A stretch of DNA of 64,000 nucleotides. Source: Sulfurimonas sp. HSL-3221 (GTDB taxonomy: Bacteria > Campylobacterota > Campylobacteria > Campylobacterales > Sulfurimonadaceae). Of this stretch, positions 56,572 to 64,000 are shown in pieces. The notes beneath the pieces are model-generated. The model was not told where the DNA came from. It searched no databases and worked only from the letters and a program-made list of their open reading frames with translations. The stretch's first letter is position 1, and the number at the start of each line of letters is the position of its first letter. A program made the position numbers and the translations under genes. The DNA lies in assembly GCF_021044585.1 (NCBI RefSeq), contig NZ_CP087998.1:62001-126000 (forward strand), written 5' to 3'.

Positions 56572-57930
56572 TCAATCCGGGTAGTTCCCCGCTTTGAGTT
56601 TCACCGTTCCCGCTTCGGTACCGTCGCTTTTCCACACGCCGCCGCTCTCGGCATCGGTGGCGAAGAAGAGCAGTGTGTCACTTACCATGATGAAAGAGAG
56701 CGGGTATGAGCCCGTACTGCCGCTGTAAATGTCCTTCACCATGACGGTACCGGTTTCGGTACCGTCACTTTTCCAAAGTTCATAACCGTGCGTCCCGTCA
56801 CTGGCGCGGAAAACGACGGTGCTGTTCATGTTGAAAAGCTCATCGGGTGTGCTGTCGGAGCTGCCGCTGTAAATGTCTTTTACCATGACGGTACCGGTTT
56901 CAGTCCCGTCGCTTTTCCAGAGTTCGTTGCCATGAACGCCGTCGTCAGCGGTGAAGAAGAGTGTACCGTTGACATCCGTGAGGGCATAGGGCTGGCTGGT
57001 GCTCACACCGGCATAGATATCCTTGACCATCACAGTACCGGTTTCGGTCCCGTCACTTTTCCAGAGTTCGTAGCCGTTGCTTCCGTCATCGGCTATAAAA
57101 TAGAGGGTGCTACCAACGATCGTGAGCTCTGCTGGGCTGCTGCCGGCATTGCCAGGGGCAATGTCTTTGACGAGGAGTGTGCCGTTTTCGGTGCCGTCGC
57201 TCTTCCAGAGTTCGTAGCCGCTGGTCCCGTCATCAGCTTGAAAATAGAGGGTGTTTCCGAGGGCGGTGAGCTCTGCCGGATTACTGCTTCCGGTGCCGGA
57301 ATAGATATCCTTGACCAGTACAGTACCGTCGGCGGTGCCGTCGCTTTTCCAGAGTTCAGTGCCGTGTCCACTGTTATCGCCGGCCCTGAAGAAGAGGGTA
57401 GCATTGAGGACGGCGGGGAAGTTCGGAAAACTGCCGATGCTACCGGGGTAAATGTCCTTGACCAGGACGGTACCGGCTTCGGTACCGTCACTCCTCCAGA
57501 GTTCGTGTCCGAGACTAGTGAAGGCCCGGAACATGATGGTGCCGTTGACATCGTTGAATTTGATCGGATTACTGTCGTTTGCACCGGGGTAGATGTCTTT
57601 GACTAGGACGGTTCCGGCGCTGGTACCGTCACTCTTCCAGAGCTCCCGGCCGTTTGTTTCGTCTATGGCATTGAAGTAGAAGGTGCCCTCACTGTAAGTA
57701 ATGGCATCCGGATAACTGCCGTTTGTACCGGGATTGATGTCTTTGACGAGTACAGTGCCTCTTGCCGTCCCGTCGCTTTTCCAGAGTTCGTAACCGTTGG
57801 CATCACCGGAGAACTGGAACAGCACAATATCCGGGCTACTGTTTCCGCCTCCGCCACCCCCGCAACCGAAGATGGTCATTGCCGCAGCCACGCTTAGCAG
57901 TGAGGCCGCTATCGTCATAACTATTTGCAT
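56572..57930 (-). CDS. Lipoprotein with nine ELWxxDGT repeats
   Basis: 452 residues from the ATG at 57930 (GAGGAGG with 6-nt gap). Signal peptide ending in MTIFGCGGGGGG, a lipobox with Cys, then nine near-identical repeats of about 48 residues. Each starts with ELWKSDGT or ELWRSDGT (the last is VWKSDGT) and continues TVLVKDIYPG or similar, the ELWxxDGT family. Such repeats probably fold as a beta-propeller with Asp-rich calcium sites. Secreted, probably surface-anchored; partner or ligand unknown. Confidence 0.85.
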   Translation of the reverse strand: MQIVMTIAASLLSVAAAMTIFGCGGGGGGNSSPDIVLFQFSGDANGYELWKSDGTARGTVLVKDINPGTNGSYPDAITYSEGTFYFNAIDETNGRELWKSDGTSAGTVLVKDIYPGANDSNPIKFNDVNGTIMFRAFTSLGHELWRSDGTEAGTVLVKDIYPGSIGSFPNFPAVLNATLFFRAGDNSGHGTELWKSDGTADGTVLVKDIYSGTGSSNPAELTALGNTLYFQADDGTSGYELWKSDGTENGTLLVKDIAPGNAGSSPAELTIVGSTLYFIADDGSNGYELWKSDGTETGTVMVKDIYAGVSTSQPYALTDVNGTLFFTADDGVHGNELWKSDGTETGTVMVKDIYSGSSDSTPDELFNMNSTVVFRASDGTHGYELWKSDGTETGTVMVKDIYSGSTGSYPLSFIMVSDTLLFFATDAESGGVWKSDGTEAGTVKLKAGNYPD

Positions 57931-57992
57931 TTCATGCCTCCTCAAACAGACTTTGAAGTGACTAGCGGGGAAGAATCCCCTCTAATATAAGT

Positions 57993-58004
57993 CAGATAAA
58001 TCTG
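57993..58004. promoter_or_regulatory. Palindrome CAGATAAATCTG upstream of the ELWxxDGT gene
   Basis: CAGAT/ATCTG inverted repeat around AA, 63 nt before the start codon, in an AT-rich stretch that includes TATATT on the minus strand. A GGGGA-AGAA-TCCCC hairpin follows at 57967-57980. Candidate operator or leader structure. Confidence 0.35.
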
Positions 58005-58073
58005 TTATATAAACTCAGTATATATATTAATTGCTTAAGGGAGAGCAGAACTGATGCTACGCATCGCTCTTTT

Positions 58074-58784
58074 TCAATCGGAGAGGTAGTATTCGACGGT
58101 CGAGACGACCCGGACCTTTTTGATATAGGGCGTGGAGCTGTCGCGGTCGGTGATGGAGAACTGCCCCTGGCGGGCGGTCTTGATCTTTCCCAGGCGGCTG
58201 GCGGAGTCCTTGGCGAACTTCTCGGCCACGACGCGGGCGTTCCGTGTTGCCTCCTCGATCATGGAGGGTTTGAGGCTGTTGAGCCCGGTAAAGAGGAACT
58301 GGGTACGGTTCTGGTAATTCTGTCCGGAGAGCGCGATGCCGTCTTTGCCCAGGTCGGCGATCTCCCGCATGCTTTGGCGGACGGCGTCGATGCGTTCGCT
58401 GTAGACCGTGACGACTGTTGAGGCCGTGTAGCGGAAAGCGATATTGGCCGTATTGCCGTAGTTTTGTGCCTGCCGGTCGACGATGGAGGGGGATGAGACA
58501 GTGACCTCTTCCTCACTGAAGCCATGCGCCTTTAAAAAGGCTGTGACGGCGGCACTTTTGCGTTCGACGGTCGCATAGAGGGAGCCGAGGTCATTGCCGG
58601 CTTCGTCGAATTTGATGGGCCAGATCGCCTTGTCAGCGGTGACCTCGCGCTCGGCCAGCCCTTTGACGGTGACGACCCGCTCCATTCCCTTGACGGTCAA
58701 TGCGGCGGTGGAGAGCAGGTAGCCGAAAAGCCCGAGCCCGAGAAAGATAAAGAGGCCAAGGACGGCAGCGGAAGTTTTTGACAT
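58074..58784 (-). CDS. SIMPL-domain (DUF541) periplasmic protein
   Basis: 236 residues. One N-terminal membrane anchor (MSKTSAAVLGLFIFLGLGLFGYLLSTAAL), then a SIMPL domain: VKGLAEREVTADKAIWPIKFDEAGND, FLKAHGFSEEEVTVSSPSIVDRQA, ARVVAEKFAKDSASRLGKIKTARQGQFSI. In other bacteria SIMPL proteins are periplasmic and linked to oxidative stress. Function here unknown. AGGA before the ATG. Confidence 0.85.
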   Translation of the reverse strand: MSKTSAAVLGLFIFLGLGLFGYLLSTAALTVKGMERVVTVKGLAEREVTADKAIWPIKFDEAGNDLGSLYATVERKSAAVTAFLKAHGFSEEEVTVSSPSIVDRQAQNYGNTANIAFRYTASTVVTVYSERIDAVRQSMREIADLGKDGIALSGQNYQNRTQFLFTGLNSLKPSMIEEATRNARVVAEKFAKDSASRLGKIKTARQGQFSITDRDSSTPYIKKVRVVSTVEYYLSD

Positions 58785-58808
58785 GAGGTTCCTCCTGGCG
58801 GTGACGGG

Positions 58809-61616
58809 TTAGGTCCGGAATTTTCCCTGTTTGGTGCTTTTGCCGCTGCGTTTTTCGCGGTTGAGGCGGCGGAAACAGCTTTGGCAGATGGCGTATTCGG
58901 AGTTAAGCGGCAGTGGTTTCGTACACTGGCGGCAGCGGGGGACGAACTCGCTCTTTTTCAGGGAGCTCTCGATGAAACGGTTGAGGGTGCCGCGCCATTC
59001 GCGGGCCTTGTCCGTATCGACGAAGGCGTCGGCGAAGCGGTAGGCGAGCCAGAGGTAGAGGGATATCTCCTTGACCCGGTCCTCGGCTTCGAGGAGTTCG
59101 TCGGTCGTGAGGGCGTATTCACCCAGGTGCGCGGGGGGAAGATAGGCGATCGGTTTGGCCTGGGCCAGCGAACGCACGTAGCGCTCGTAGGCTGCGACGA
59201 TATAGGGCGATTTGAGCGTCAGCGGCGCGGCGGCGAGGTGGAACTTCGCCGTCAGGTCGAGCTCATAGCGGTCCACGATGGCGGCGGCTTCGAGCATGGA
59301 CTCGAGGTTGGCGGCGCGGAAGGGGCCGGTAAACTGCATGTTCTTGACGAAGAAGGTGAGGATCTCCGCAAGCGACTCCTCCTCCAAAATCCCTGCGACG
59401 AGCTTGATGTGTTCCAGGTTGGCCATGACGTTGAAGGGGACCGTCACGGGGCGGGCGGGTTTGTGGAACTGTTTGTGGATCATGGAGAGGACGTCTGGGC
59501 GGATCGCGCCGACGTGTCCCTTCTCCTTGATGCCGTAGCGGCCGGCCCGCCCGCTGATCTGGTGGATCTCCGAAGCGGTCAGCGGGCGCTGGTTCTCGCC
59601 ATCGAACTTGTCGCCCCGGGAGAAGAGGATCGTCTGGATGGGGAGGTTGAGCCCCATAGCGATGGCGTCGGTGGCGACAAGGACCTCCGTCTCCCCTTCG
59701 CGGAAACGGCGCGCCTCCTCCCGCCGCACTTCGGGGGAGAGGTTGCCGTAGACGACGCTGACGCGGAAGTGCTGGGCGAGCTGCTGTTTGAGCCGCAGCA
59801 CTTCCTTGCGCGAAAAGGCGATGACGGCGGTGGCGGGCTGGATATGGGTGACGGCGGTGGCGTGGGTCATCAGCTCCAGCGGGTTCTTGCGTTCGCAGTG
59901 CACGACCTCCAGCGGTTCGCCGAGATACGCGGCGAGTTTTTCGACCGCGTCAATGGCATTCTCCGAACCGGTCATGATGACGGTTTTGGCGGGGGCGCCG
60001 ATAATGGCATTCGCCCAGGCCCATCCCCGGTCCCGGTCGCCGAGCATCTGGACCTCGTCGATGACGCAGACGTCGACGTCCGTGTTGAAATCGAGCATCT
60101 CGATGGTGGAGCTGATATGCGTCGCCTCCTCGTCGATGATCTGCTCCTCCCCGGTAATGAGCGAGGCGCCGATGCCGTGTTCGCGCAGGGACTCGTACCC
60201 CTCAAGCGCCAGCAGCCGCAGGGGGGCGAGGTAGTAGCCGGTGTCGGCCTTTTCCAGCGCCTGCATCGCCCGCCAGGTCTTTCCGCTGTTAGTCGGGCCG
60301 GTGTAAAAGATGAGCTTGCGGCGCAGTTCTCGGGCGAGGGGGAAGAGGTTTTTGAAGTCGCGGATGGTGCGTGCGAGCAACTCCTGGCGCTGGCGCTTCA
60401 AGAGGGCGTCGTGGATGTGGCGCTCCCAGTGAAAAATGGTCTTGCGCCAGAGTTTGGAGTTGATGCCAAGGTGCTCGCCGAGGTGTTCGGCAAGTTCGCC
60501 CTCCAGCCACTGCAGGATCTCGTCGCGGGAGGGGCTCAATAGTTTGGCCAGTTCGGCGCACTCGTCTGCCAGGGTCTGCAGCTGCGCGCCAAAGGCTTCC
60601 CGCTCGTTTTGCAGCGCCGTATCGAGCCCGCCGGTCACGTCGACCGGCTCGCCACGCCAGACGGCGGCGAGGATGGGGTCGCGAAGCAAGGAGAGATGGG
60701 CTTCGTGCTCGACGGGGTGTTTGAACCCCTCCGGGGTGAAGCCGTCGCGGATGCCCAAAACGATCTCTTCGTCGGTCTGCAGCATCGTACTGAGCGGGGT
60801 TTGCCGTTCCAAAACGGTGCGCAGGAGGCTGTCGGGCAGCGGCGGGAGGGTCAGGCGGCCGTCGGGCGGGGCGCTTTTGAGGGTCTGGACGATCTGCTCT
60901 GGGCTCAGGTAGGGGTGGGAAGCGTCGAGGGTGGCGAGGAACGCGGTCAGTTCGGCCTGCTTCTGCTGCGTCACCTCCGCCTTGGCCGCCGTGATCTCCG
61001 CGACCAGCTCCGCCTCGTCGCTGTCGTTAAGGTAGGTGAAGGAGAAGGCGGGGGTTTTCAGGGGGTGGATCTTGCGGAACTGCTCCCCGAAAAGGTCGTA
61101 ATCGAGCAGGGCGTTGAACTCGAAACGGTCGTCAAGGTCGAAACGCCCCTCGCACGCTTTTTCGATGCGAGCGCGTTTCTGCTCGAAGCGCAGGTGCGCG
61201 AGCTTCGCCTCCATCTTTTCGGGCGTGATCTTCTTCGTGCGTACTTCGATAAAGCTGTTGTGCAGGGCGCGGGCTTCGGAGGGGGTGACGTCCATCGTCT
61301 CCAAAATCGCGTCGATCTTTTCGCTGCGTTCGACGGAGGGCTCTTTGGTGTTGGGGGAGGGGTAGACACGCCCCTCGGCGGTAAAGAAGGCCGTGATCGC
61401 CTGCCTCATGTCGATATCGGCGTCGCTCCAGAGGCGCCGGAGCGTCCGGACAAGCGCCTCGCGCTCCCAGCTCTCGGGGATGTATCCCAGCGTCTGGACG
61501 AGCTCGCCAAGGGTCGCCGTGTCGACGCGTTCGATCCCTTCGTCAAAACCGTCCCCGTCGAAATAGCGGCGGATGGAGGCGTTAAGGCGGGTCAGCTTCT
61601 TTTTCTTTTTTGCCAT
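58809..61616 (-). CDS. Suv3-like DExH RNA helicase
   Basis: 935 residues from the ATG at 61616. A long N-terminal region (about 1-460) precedes the helicase core: Walker A YTGPTNSGKTWRAMQ, motif II VIDEVQML, motif III MTGSENAID, motif V ATDAIAMGLNLP and motif VI HQISGRAGRYG. These, with the Suv3-type spacing (TNSGKT and DEVQ), match mitochondrial SUV3. The C-terminus ends with a zinc-ribbon-like CRQCTKPLPLNSEYAICQSC. Probably an RNA helicase of RNA decay. The upstream extension to 61835 reads the shadow of another gene. Minus-strand TACAAT (61622-61627) ends 5 nt before the ATG, so translation is leaderless. Confidence 0.88.
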   Translation of the reverse strand: MAKKKKKLTRLNASIRRYFDGDGFDEGIERVDTATLGELVQTLGYIPESWEREALVRTLRRLWSDADIDMRQAITAFFTAEGRVYPSPNTKEPSVERSEKIDAILETMDVTPSEARALHNSFIEVRTKKITPEKMEAKLAHLRFEQKRARIEKACEGRFDLDDRFEFNALLDYDLFGEQFRKIHPLKTPAFSFTYLNDSDEAELVAEITAAKAEVTQQKQAELTAFLATLDASHPYLSPEQIVQTLKSAPPDGRLTLPPLPDSLLRTVLERQTPLSTMLQTDEEIVLGIRDGFTPEGFKHPVEHEAHLSLLRDPILAAVWRGEPVDVTGGLDTALQNEREAFGAQLQTLADECAELAKLLSPSRDEILQWLEGELAEHLGEHLGINSKLWRKTIFHWERHIHDALLKRQRQELLARTIRDFKNLFPLARELRRKLIFYTGPTNSGKTWRAMQALEKADTGYYLAPLRLLALEGYESLREHGIGASLITGEEQIIDEEATHISSTIEMLDFNTDVDVCVIDEVQMLGDRDRGWAWANAIIGAPAKTVIMTGSENAIDAVEKLAAYLGEPLEVVHCERKNPLELMTHATAVTHIQPATAVIAFSRKEVLRLKQQLAQHFRVSVVYGNLSPEVRREEARRFREGETEVLVATDAIAMGLNLPIQTILFSRGDKFDGENQRPLTASEIHQISGRAGRYGIKEKGHVGAIRPDVLSMIHKQFHKPARPVTVPFNVMANLEHIKLVAGILEEESLAEILTFFVKNMQFTGPFRAANLESMLEAAAIVDRYELDLTAKFHLAAAPLTLKSPYIVAAYERYVRSLAQAKPIAYLPPAHLGEYALTTDELLEAEDRVKEISLYLWLAYRFADAFVDTDKAREWRGTLNRFIESSLKKSEFVPRCRQCTKPLPLNSEYAICQSCFRRLNREKRSGKSTKQGKFRT

Positions 61617-61627
61617 AAGCCATTGTA
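61617..61627 (-). promoter_or_regulatory. Leaderless-type promoter of the Suv3-like helicase gene
   Basis: TACAAT on the minus strand (61622-61627) then GGCTT then ATG. Confidence 0.45.
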
Positions 61628-61688
61628 GCGGCTTGCGGGTAAAATCCGTTATAGTTTCTGCCATGATTCTACGCATGAGGAGACCCGG

Positions 61689-61907
61689 ATGCACGAAGAG
61701 ATCAAATTCGTTCTCGACCACGAAACGGTCGAAGCGCTTCAGACCTACAGCGCTCTGCTGAAAAAAGAGCCCGCCGTCATCATCAAGGAGGCCCTGCAGG
61801 GGTATTTCGAAGCGGCCGAACAGCAGCTCCTGCACAAAGCCTCACAGGAGACGGACCCGATGACGGACCTCGACTATGACGAGTTCTGGGACGGCGTGGA
61901 CCTCTAG
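61689..61907 (+). CDS. Small ribbon-helix-helix-like protein
   Basis: 72 residues: MHEEIKFVLDHETVEALQTYSALLKKEPAVIIKEALQGYFEAAEQ and an acidic tail (DPMTDLDYDEFWDGVDL). Strand-helix-helix pattern as in antitoxin-type or CopG regulators, with a C-terminal toxin-neutralising-like acidic tail. There is no toxin gene next to it, so a solitary regulator is as likely. GAGGAG before the ATG. Confidence 0.55.
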   Translation: MHEEIKFVLDHETVEALQTYSALLKKEPAVIIKEALQGYFEAAEQQLLHKASQETDPMTDLDYDEFWDGVDL

Positions 61908-61996
61908 CGCATCCCTTTTATGAAAGAAACCGGATGGTGTCAGAATAACATGCGACACTAACGTTTCTTTCAACCCGCCCCTGCTAGAGTGTCGCC

Positions 61997-62320
61997 ATGA
62001 GTGAATTTCCCCTGGAATGGACGCAGGAAGAGTACCTGCGCGAAAAGAAGCGTCTCGAGGCCGAAGGTGTCAGGGTCCTGTTGATCGACACGATCCTTAA
62101 CCCCATCGACCATGCCGAGACGGTCACATACAATCCGCCGATGCTGGAGCAGGAGCCGGAGGGCTCCGTTTTCGTCTTTTACTGCGACACGGGCAAGGCC
62201 TCCAAAGAGCGTCTGCCGGAGTTCCGCAAGCGGTTCCCCGGCAAGCACTGCATCTCCCTGCGGGGCGGGCGCGGCTACTGGCGCAAATACCTTCAGGTCA
62301 AAGACAATGCTGACGCGTGA
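61997..62320 (+). CDS. Rhodanese-like domain protein
   Basis: 107 residues. VRVLLIDTILNPIDHAETVTYNPPML then FVFYCDTGKASKERLPEFRKRFPGKHCISLRGG; the Cys in YCDTGKAS sits where rhodaneses carry the persulfide. Its gene overlaps the DUF309 gene by 14 bp. TAGAGT at 61985-61990 lies 6 nt before the ATG and there is no ribosome site, so it may be leaderless too, though the box is weak. Confidence 0.75.
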   Translation: MSEFPLEWTQEEYLREKKRLEAEGVRVLLIDTILNPIDHAETVTYNPPMLEQEPEGSVFVFYCDTGKASKERLPEFRKRFPGKHCISLRGGRGYWRKYLQVKDNADA

Positions 62321-62624
62321 ACACGTCGACGCGTTTCTCGCCTGCCTGGACGAGGAGCGCTATTACGACGCCCACGAGGCGCTGGAAGATATCTGGTTTC
62401 CCGTGCGCTCGCAGAAGACGCCGGAGATCCTGCTGCTCAAAGGGCTGATCAACGCCAGCGTCAGTTTCGAGCTGCACAAGCGCGGCCGGCCGCATAAATC
62501 GCCCGGCCCGTGGGGCGTCTATCTGAAATACCGTGCGCATCTGCCGCAGATCGGCGGGCAGAACCCGCTCTATTTCGAGCTGGACGATGCCGTCCATGCC
62601 GTCCAAAGGAGACTCGGTGACTGA
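62307..62624 (+). CDS. DUF309-family protein
   Basis: 105 residues from the ATG at 62307. Contains FLACLDEERYYDAHEALEDIWFPVR and LLLKGLINASVSFELHKRGRPH, the four-helix DUF309 signature (YDAHEALE...LQGLINA). Function unknown. Overlaps the rhodanese gene upstream and the nitroreductase gene downstream (8 bp), so all three are likely translated in series. Confidence 0.85.
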   Translation: MLTREHVDAFLACLDEERYYDAHEALEDIWFPVRSQKTPEILLLKGLINASVSFELHKRGRPHKSPGPWGVYLKYRAHLPQIGGQNPLYFELDDAVHAVQRRLGD

Positions 62625-63234
62625 TTTTGCCGACGCGATGGCCTTCCGCCACGCCTGTAAACGTTTTTCGGATCAGCAGATCCCTGAAGCGACCTTTGAA
62701 CAGGTCCTCGAATTCGGTCGGATGTCCCCCTCGTCGTTCGGGATGGAGCCGTGGCGCTTTCTCGTGGTGGCGGACACGGCCTTGCGCGAGGCCCTGCGCC
62801 CGCTCTGCTGGAACCAGCCCCAGATCACCGAATCCAGCCACCTGCTCATTATCACGGCGGACAACGAGTGCATCAAACCGGGCACGGAGTACGTCCGTGC
62901 GATGTTTGCGCGGCGGGGACTCCCCGAGGAGGCTTACGAGCGCTACCTTGGCGTCTACGCCGACCATATGGGGCCGCAGTTCCACAGCCGCGAGGCGATC
63001 GAGGCGTGGACGCACAAGCAGTGCTACTTGGCCGCGGCGAACATGATGACGGGGGCGGCATCGCTGCAGATCGACAGCTGTCCCATCGAAGGGTTTGAAA
63101 AAGCGAAGGTCGAAGCGCTGCTTGCGATGGAGCCTGCCCGTTCCGTCGCCCTGATCGTCGCCTTCGGCTACCGCCTGAACCCCCAGCCCGAGCATTATCG
63201 GCTCGATCTCGACGACGTCGTCGAGCGGCGGTAA
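62617..63234 (+). CDS. Nitroreductase-family FMN oxidoreductase
   Basis: 205 residues from a GTG with AAAGGAG; the earlier in-frame starts lie inside DUF309. FAMILY signs: FRHACKRFSDQQIPEATFEQVLEFGRMSPSSFGMEPWRFLVV at the N terminus (FMN binding), QCYLAAANMMTGAASLQIDSCPIEGF, and ALIVAFGYRLN. NfsB/FRase-like; reduces nitro compounds or quinones with NAD(P)H. Physiological substrate unknown. Confidence 0.88.
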   Translation: MTDFADAMAFRHACKRFSDQQIPEATFEQVLEFGRMSPSSFGMEPWRFLVVADTALREALRPLCWNQPQITESSHLLIITADNECIKPGTEYVRAMFARRGLPEEAYERYLGVYADHMGPQFHSREAIEAWTHKQCYLAAANMMTGAASLQIDSCPIEGFEKAKVEALLAMEPARSVALIVAFGYRLNPQPEHYRLDLDDVVERR

Positions 63235-63252
63235 CCCCGCGCACCCCCCGAT

Positions 63253-63291
63253 CCGTTTTTAGCCGAATCGGCTATAATATGCTAAAAACGG
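63253..63291. promoter_or_regulatory. 11-bp inverted repeat around the -10 box of nnrD
   Basis: CCGTTTTTAGC (63253-63263) and GCTAAAAACGG (63281-63291) are exact complements. They enclose AGCCGA-A-TCGGCT (a second palindrome, 63261-63273) and TATAAT (63273-63278). It could be a bidirectional terminator for the nitroreductase operon, an operator for nnrD, or both. Confidence 0.5.
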
Positions 63292-63298
63292 AATCCCC

Positions 63299-64000
63299 AT
63301 GCAGAACCTATTCGACGAAGTAGACTCCCTGGACAGACGCTGTTACGACGCCTATGGACTCAGCGAAGAGCTGTTGATGGAGCATGCCGCCGAAGCGATG
63401 GCGGGTGCAGTCAGGGAGCGCTTCGGCGCGGGCAGCCGCGTCGTGATCGTCTGCGGCCCGGGCAACAACGGTGCCGACGGATTGGCGCTGGCCCGTCTGC
63501 TGCATGGGGTCTACCATGTCGAAGTCGTGCTGCCGCTGGAGGTGAAATCGCCGATGGCCCGTCTGCAGTATGAGCGACTGCAGAAGCTGGGCGTGCCGGT
63601 CGTCGACGCGATTACACCGTGCGATGTGCTCGTTGACGCCATCTTCGGCAGCGGCCTGGGACGGCCGCTGGGCAGCGGGATCATCGGGCTGATCAAGCTG
63701 ATGAACGCCCTAGGGGCTTTCAAACTCGCCTGCGATATACCGACGGGGCTGCGCAGCGGAGGGAGTTGCGATACGGTGGTCTTCCGTGCCGACCTGACGG
63801 TGACGATGGGCGCGCTCAAGCGCGGCATGTTCAGTGACGCGGCTAAAAACGCCGTCGGCGAGATCACGGTAGCCGAGCTCGGCGTGTCGCGCAGCCTCTA
63901 CGAAAAAGAGACACCCTGGAAGCTGCTGGAGCGTGACGACCTGCACCTGCCGCTGCGCGAAAACGCCGATGTGCACAAAGGGAGCTTCGGTCATCTCGGC
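63299..64000 (+). CDS. nnrD: Bifunctional NAD(P)H-hydrate repair enzyme, N-terminal part (partial)
   Basis: Runs off the window end; 234 residues visible. Begins MQNLFDEVDSLDRRCYDAYGLSEELLMEHAAEAMAGAV, the YjeF_N epimerase start, with the nucleotide loop VVIVCGPGNNGADGLALARLL, DAIFGSGLGRPL and LACDIPTGL. The last visible residues (VHKGSFGHLG) begin the C-terminal YjeF_C dehydratase domain, so it is the fused form. Repairs hydrated NADH/NADPH. TATAAT at 63273-63278 gives a 20-nt leader. Confidence 0.93.
   Translation, partial: MQNLFDEVDSLDRRCYDAYGLSEELLMEHAAEAMAGAVRERFGAGSRVVIVCGPGNNGADGLALARLLHGVYHVEVVLPLEVKSPMARLQYERLQKLGVPVVDAITPCDVLVDAIFGSGLGRPLGSGIIGLIKLMNALGAFKLACDIPTGLRSGGSCDTVVFRADLTVTMGALKRGMFSDAAKNAVGEITVAELGVSRSLYEKETPWKLLERDDLHLPLRENADVHKGSFGHLG

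Noticed and set aside
56572..57945. Direct DNA repeats of the ELWxxDGT gene as a CRISPR-like array
   Set aside because: The 144-nt period is in frame with protein repeats and there are no unique spacers of CRISPR size.
58809..61835. 1008-residue version of the Suv3-like helicase
   Set aside because: The upstream 73 codons overlap the ribbon-helix-helix-like gene on the other strand and the promoter; the ATG at 61616 follows a -10 box.
61689..61907. Toxin-antitoxin pair
   Set aside because: A ribbon-helix-helix-like antitoxin pattern is possible, but there is no toxin gene next to it; only a solitary gene can be supported.

Overview
The window is about 60% GC and looks like chromosomal DNA of a Campylobacterota bacterium, probably a high-GC Sulfurimonas-like sulfur/hydrogen oxidiser. 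The pointers are an SCO4490-type menaquinone decarboxylase of the futalosine route, a Campylobacter-type desulforubrerythrin, a rpsU gene transcribed alone, purT, a FolE/QueD pair, a YajQ-family protein, a non-classical SdhAB and many DUF genes typical of the phylum. Taxonomy is inferred from gene content, not from a marker RNA.

Layout. (1) 1-9180, minus strand: one long iron/metal-complex uptake cluster (truncated globin, tonB, binding protein, TonB receptor, FecCD permease, ATPase, second TonB receptor, second binding protein cut by the window edge). (2) 9478-12013: a two-subunit cytochrome bd-like membrane complex, one subunit carrying a C-terminal c-type haem. (3) 12377-19008, minus: modE with a short upstream ORF, a two-component system with an outer-membrane protein and a Gln-rich secreted protein, a CDF metal exporter and an LtaS-like sulfatase-fold transferase. 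(4) 19186-24901: MFS transporter, menaquinone decarboxylase translationally coupled to a PhyH-type dioxygenase, and two tandem paralogous lipoproteins. (5) 25196-30584: an arsenic locus. The minus-strand operon is arsI-arsR-arsC-permease-unknown Tat protein-thioredoxin; the divergent plus-strand operon is DUF4395-CcdA-thioredoxin lipoprotein. A single perfect ATCAA-N6-TTGAT ArsR-type operator overlaps the -35 boxes of both promoters. (6) 30588-38176: Nudix hydrolase, FolE-QueD (queuosine/preQ0), NifX-like protein, RND pump plus adaptor, acetyltransferase, lipoprotein. (7) About 38180-41613: an AT-rich island next to tRNA-Ala(GGC), with a decayed integrase just inside the tRNA 3' end, a Schlafen/AlbA_2-type regulator with direct repeats at its promoter, and two unrecognised small genes. 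(8) 41756-64000: housekeeping and redox genes, including a PP-loop thiolation-type ATPase, dnaG, desulforubrerythrin, rhodaneses, rpsU, purT, SdhA-small acidic ORF-SdhB, a YajQ-family gene, an ELWxxDGT-repeat lipoprotein, a Suv3-like helicase and nnrD (cut by the window edge).

The most interesting cross-cutting signal is promoter placement. At least nine genes (mqnL, Nudix, RND pump, dnaG, receiver-like gene, CDP-alcohol transferase, AEC transporter, DUF3108-like gene, Suv3-like helicase) have a good -10 hexamer ending 5-8 nt before the start codon and no usable Shine-Dalgarno. This predicts leaderless mRNAs, whereas operon-internal genes nearly all have strong Shine-Dalgarno sequences or start/stop overlaps.

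The best candidates for undescribed biology are the ArsR-controlled divergent thiol-relay operon together with the unknown Tat-exported protein in the ars operon, the 46-residue acidic ORF wedged between sdhA and sdhB, and the cargo of the tRNA-Ala island. No CRISPR array, rRNA gene or intact insertion sequence was seen.
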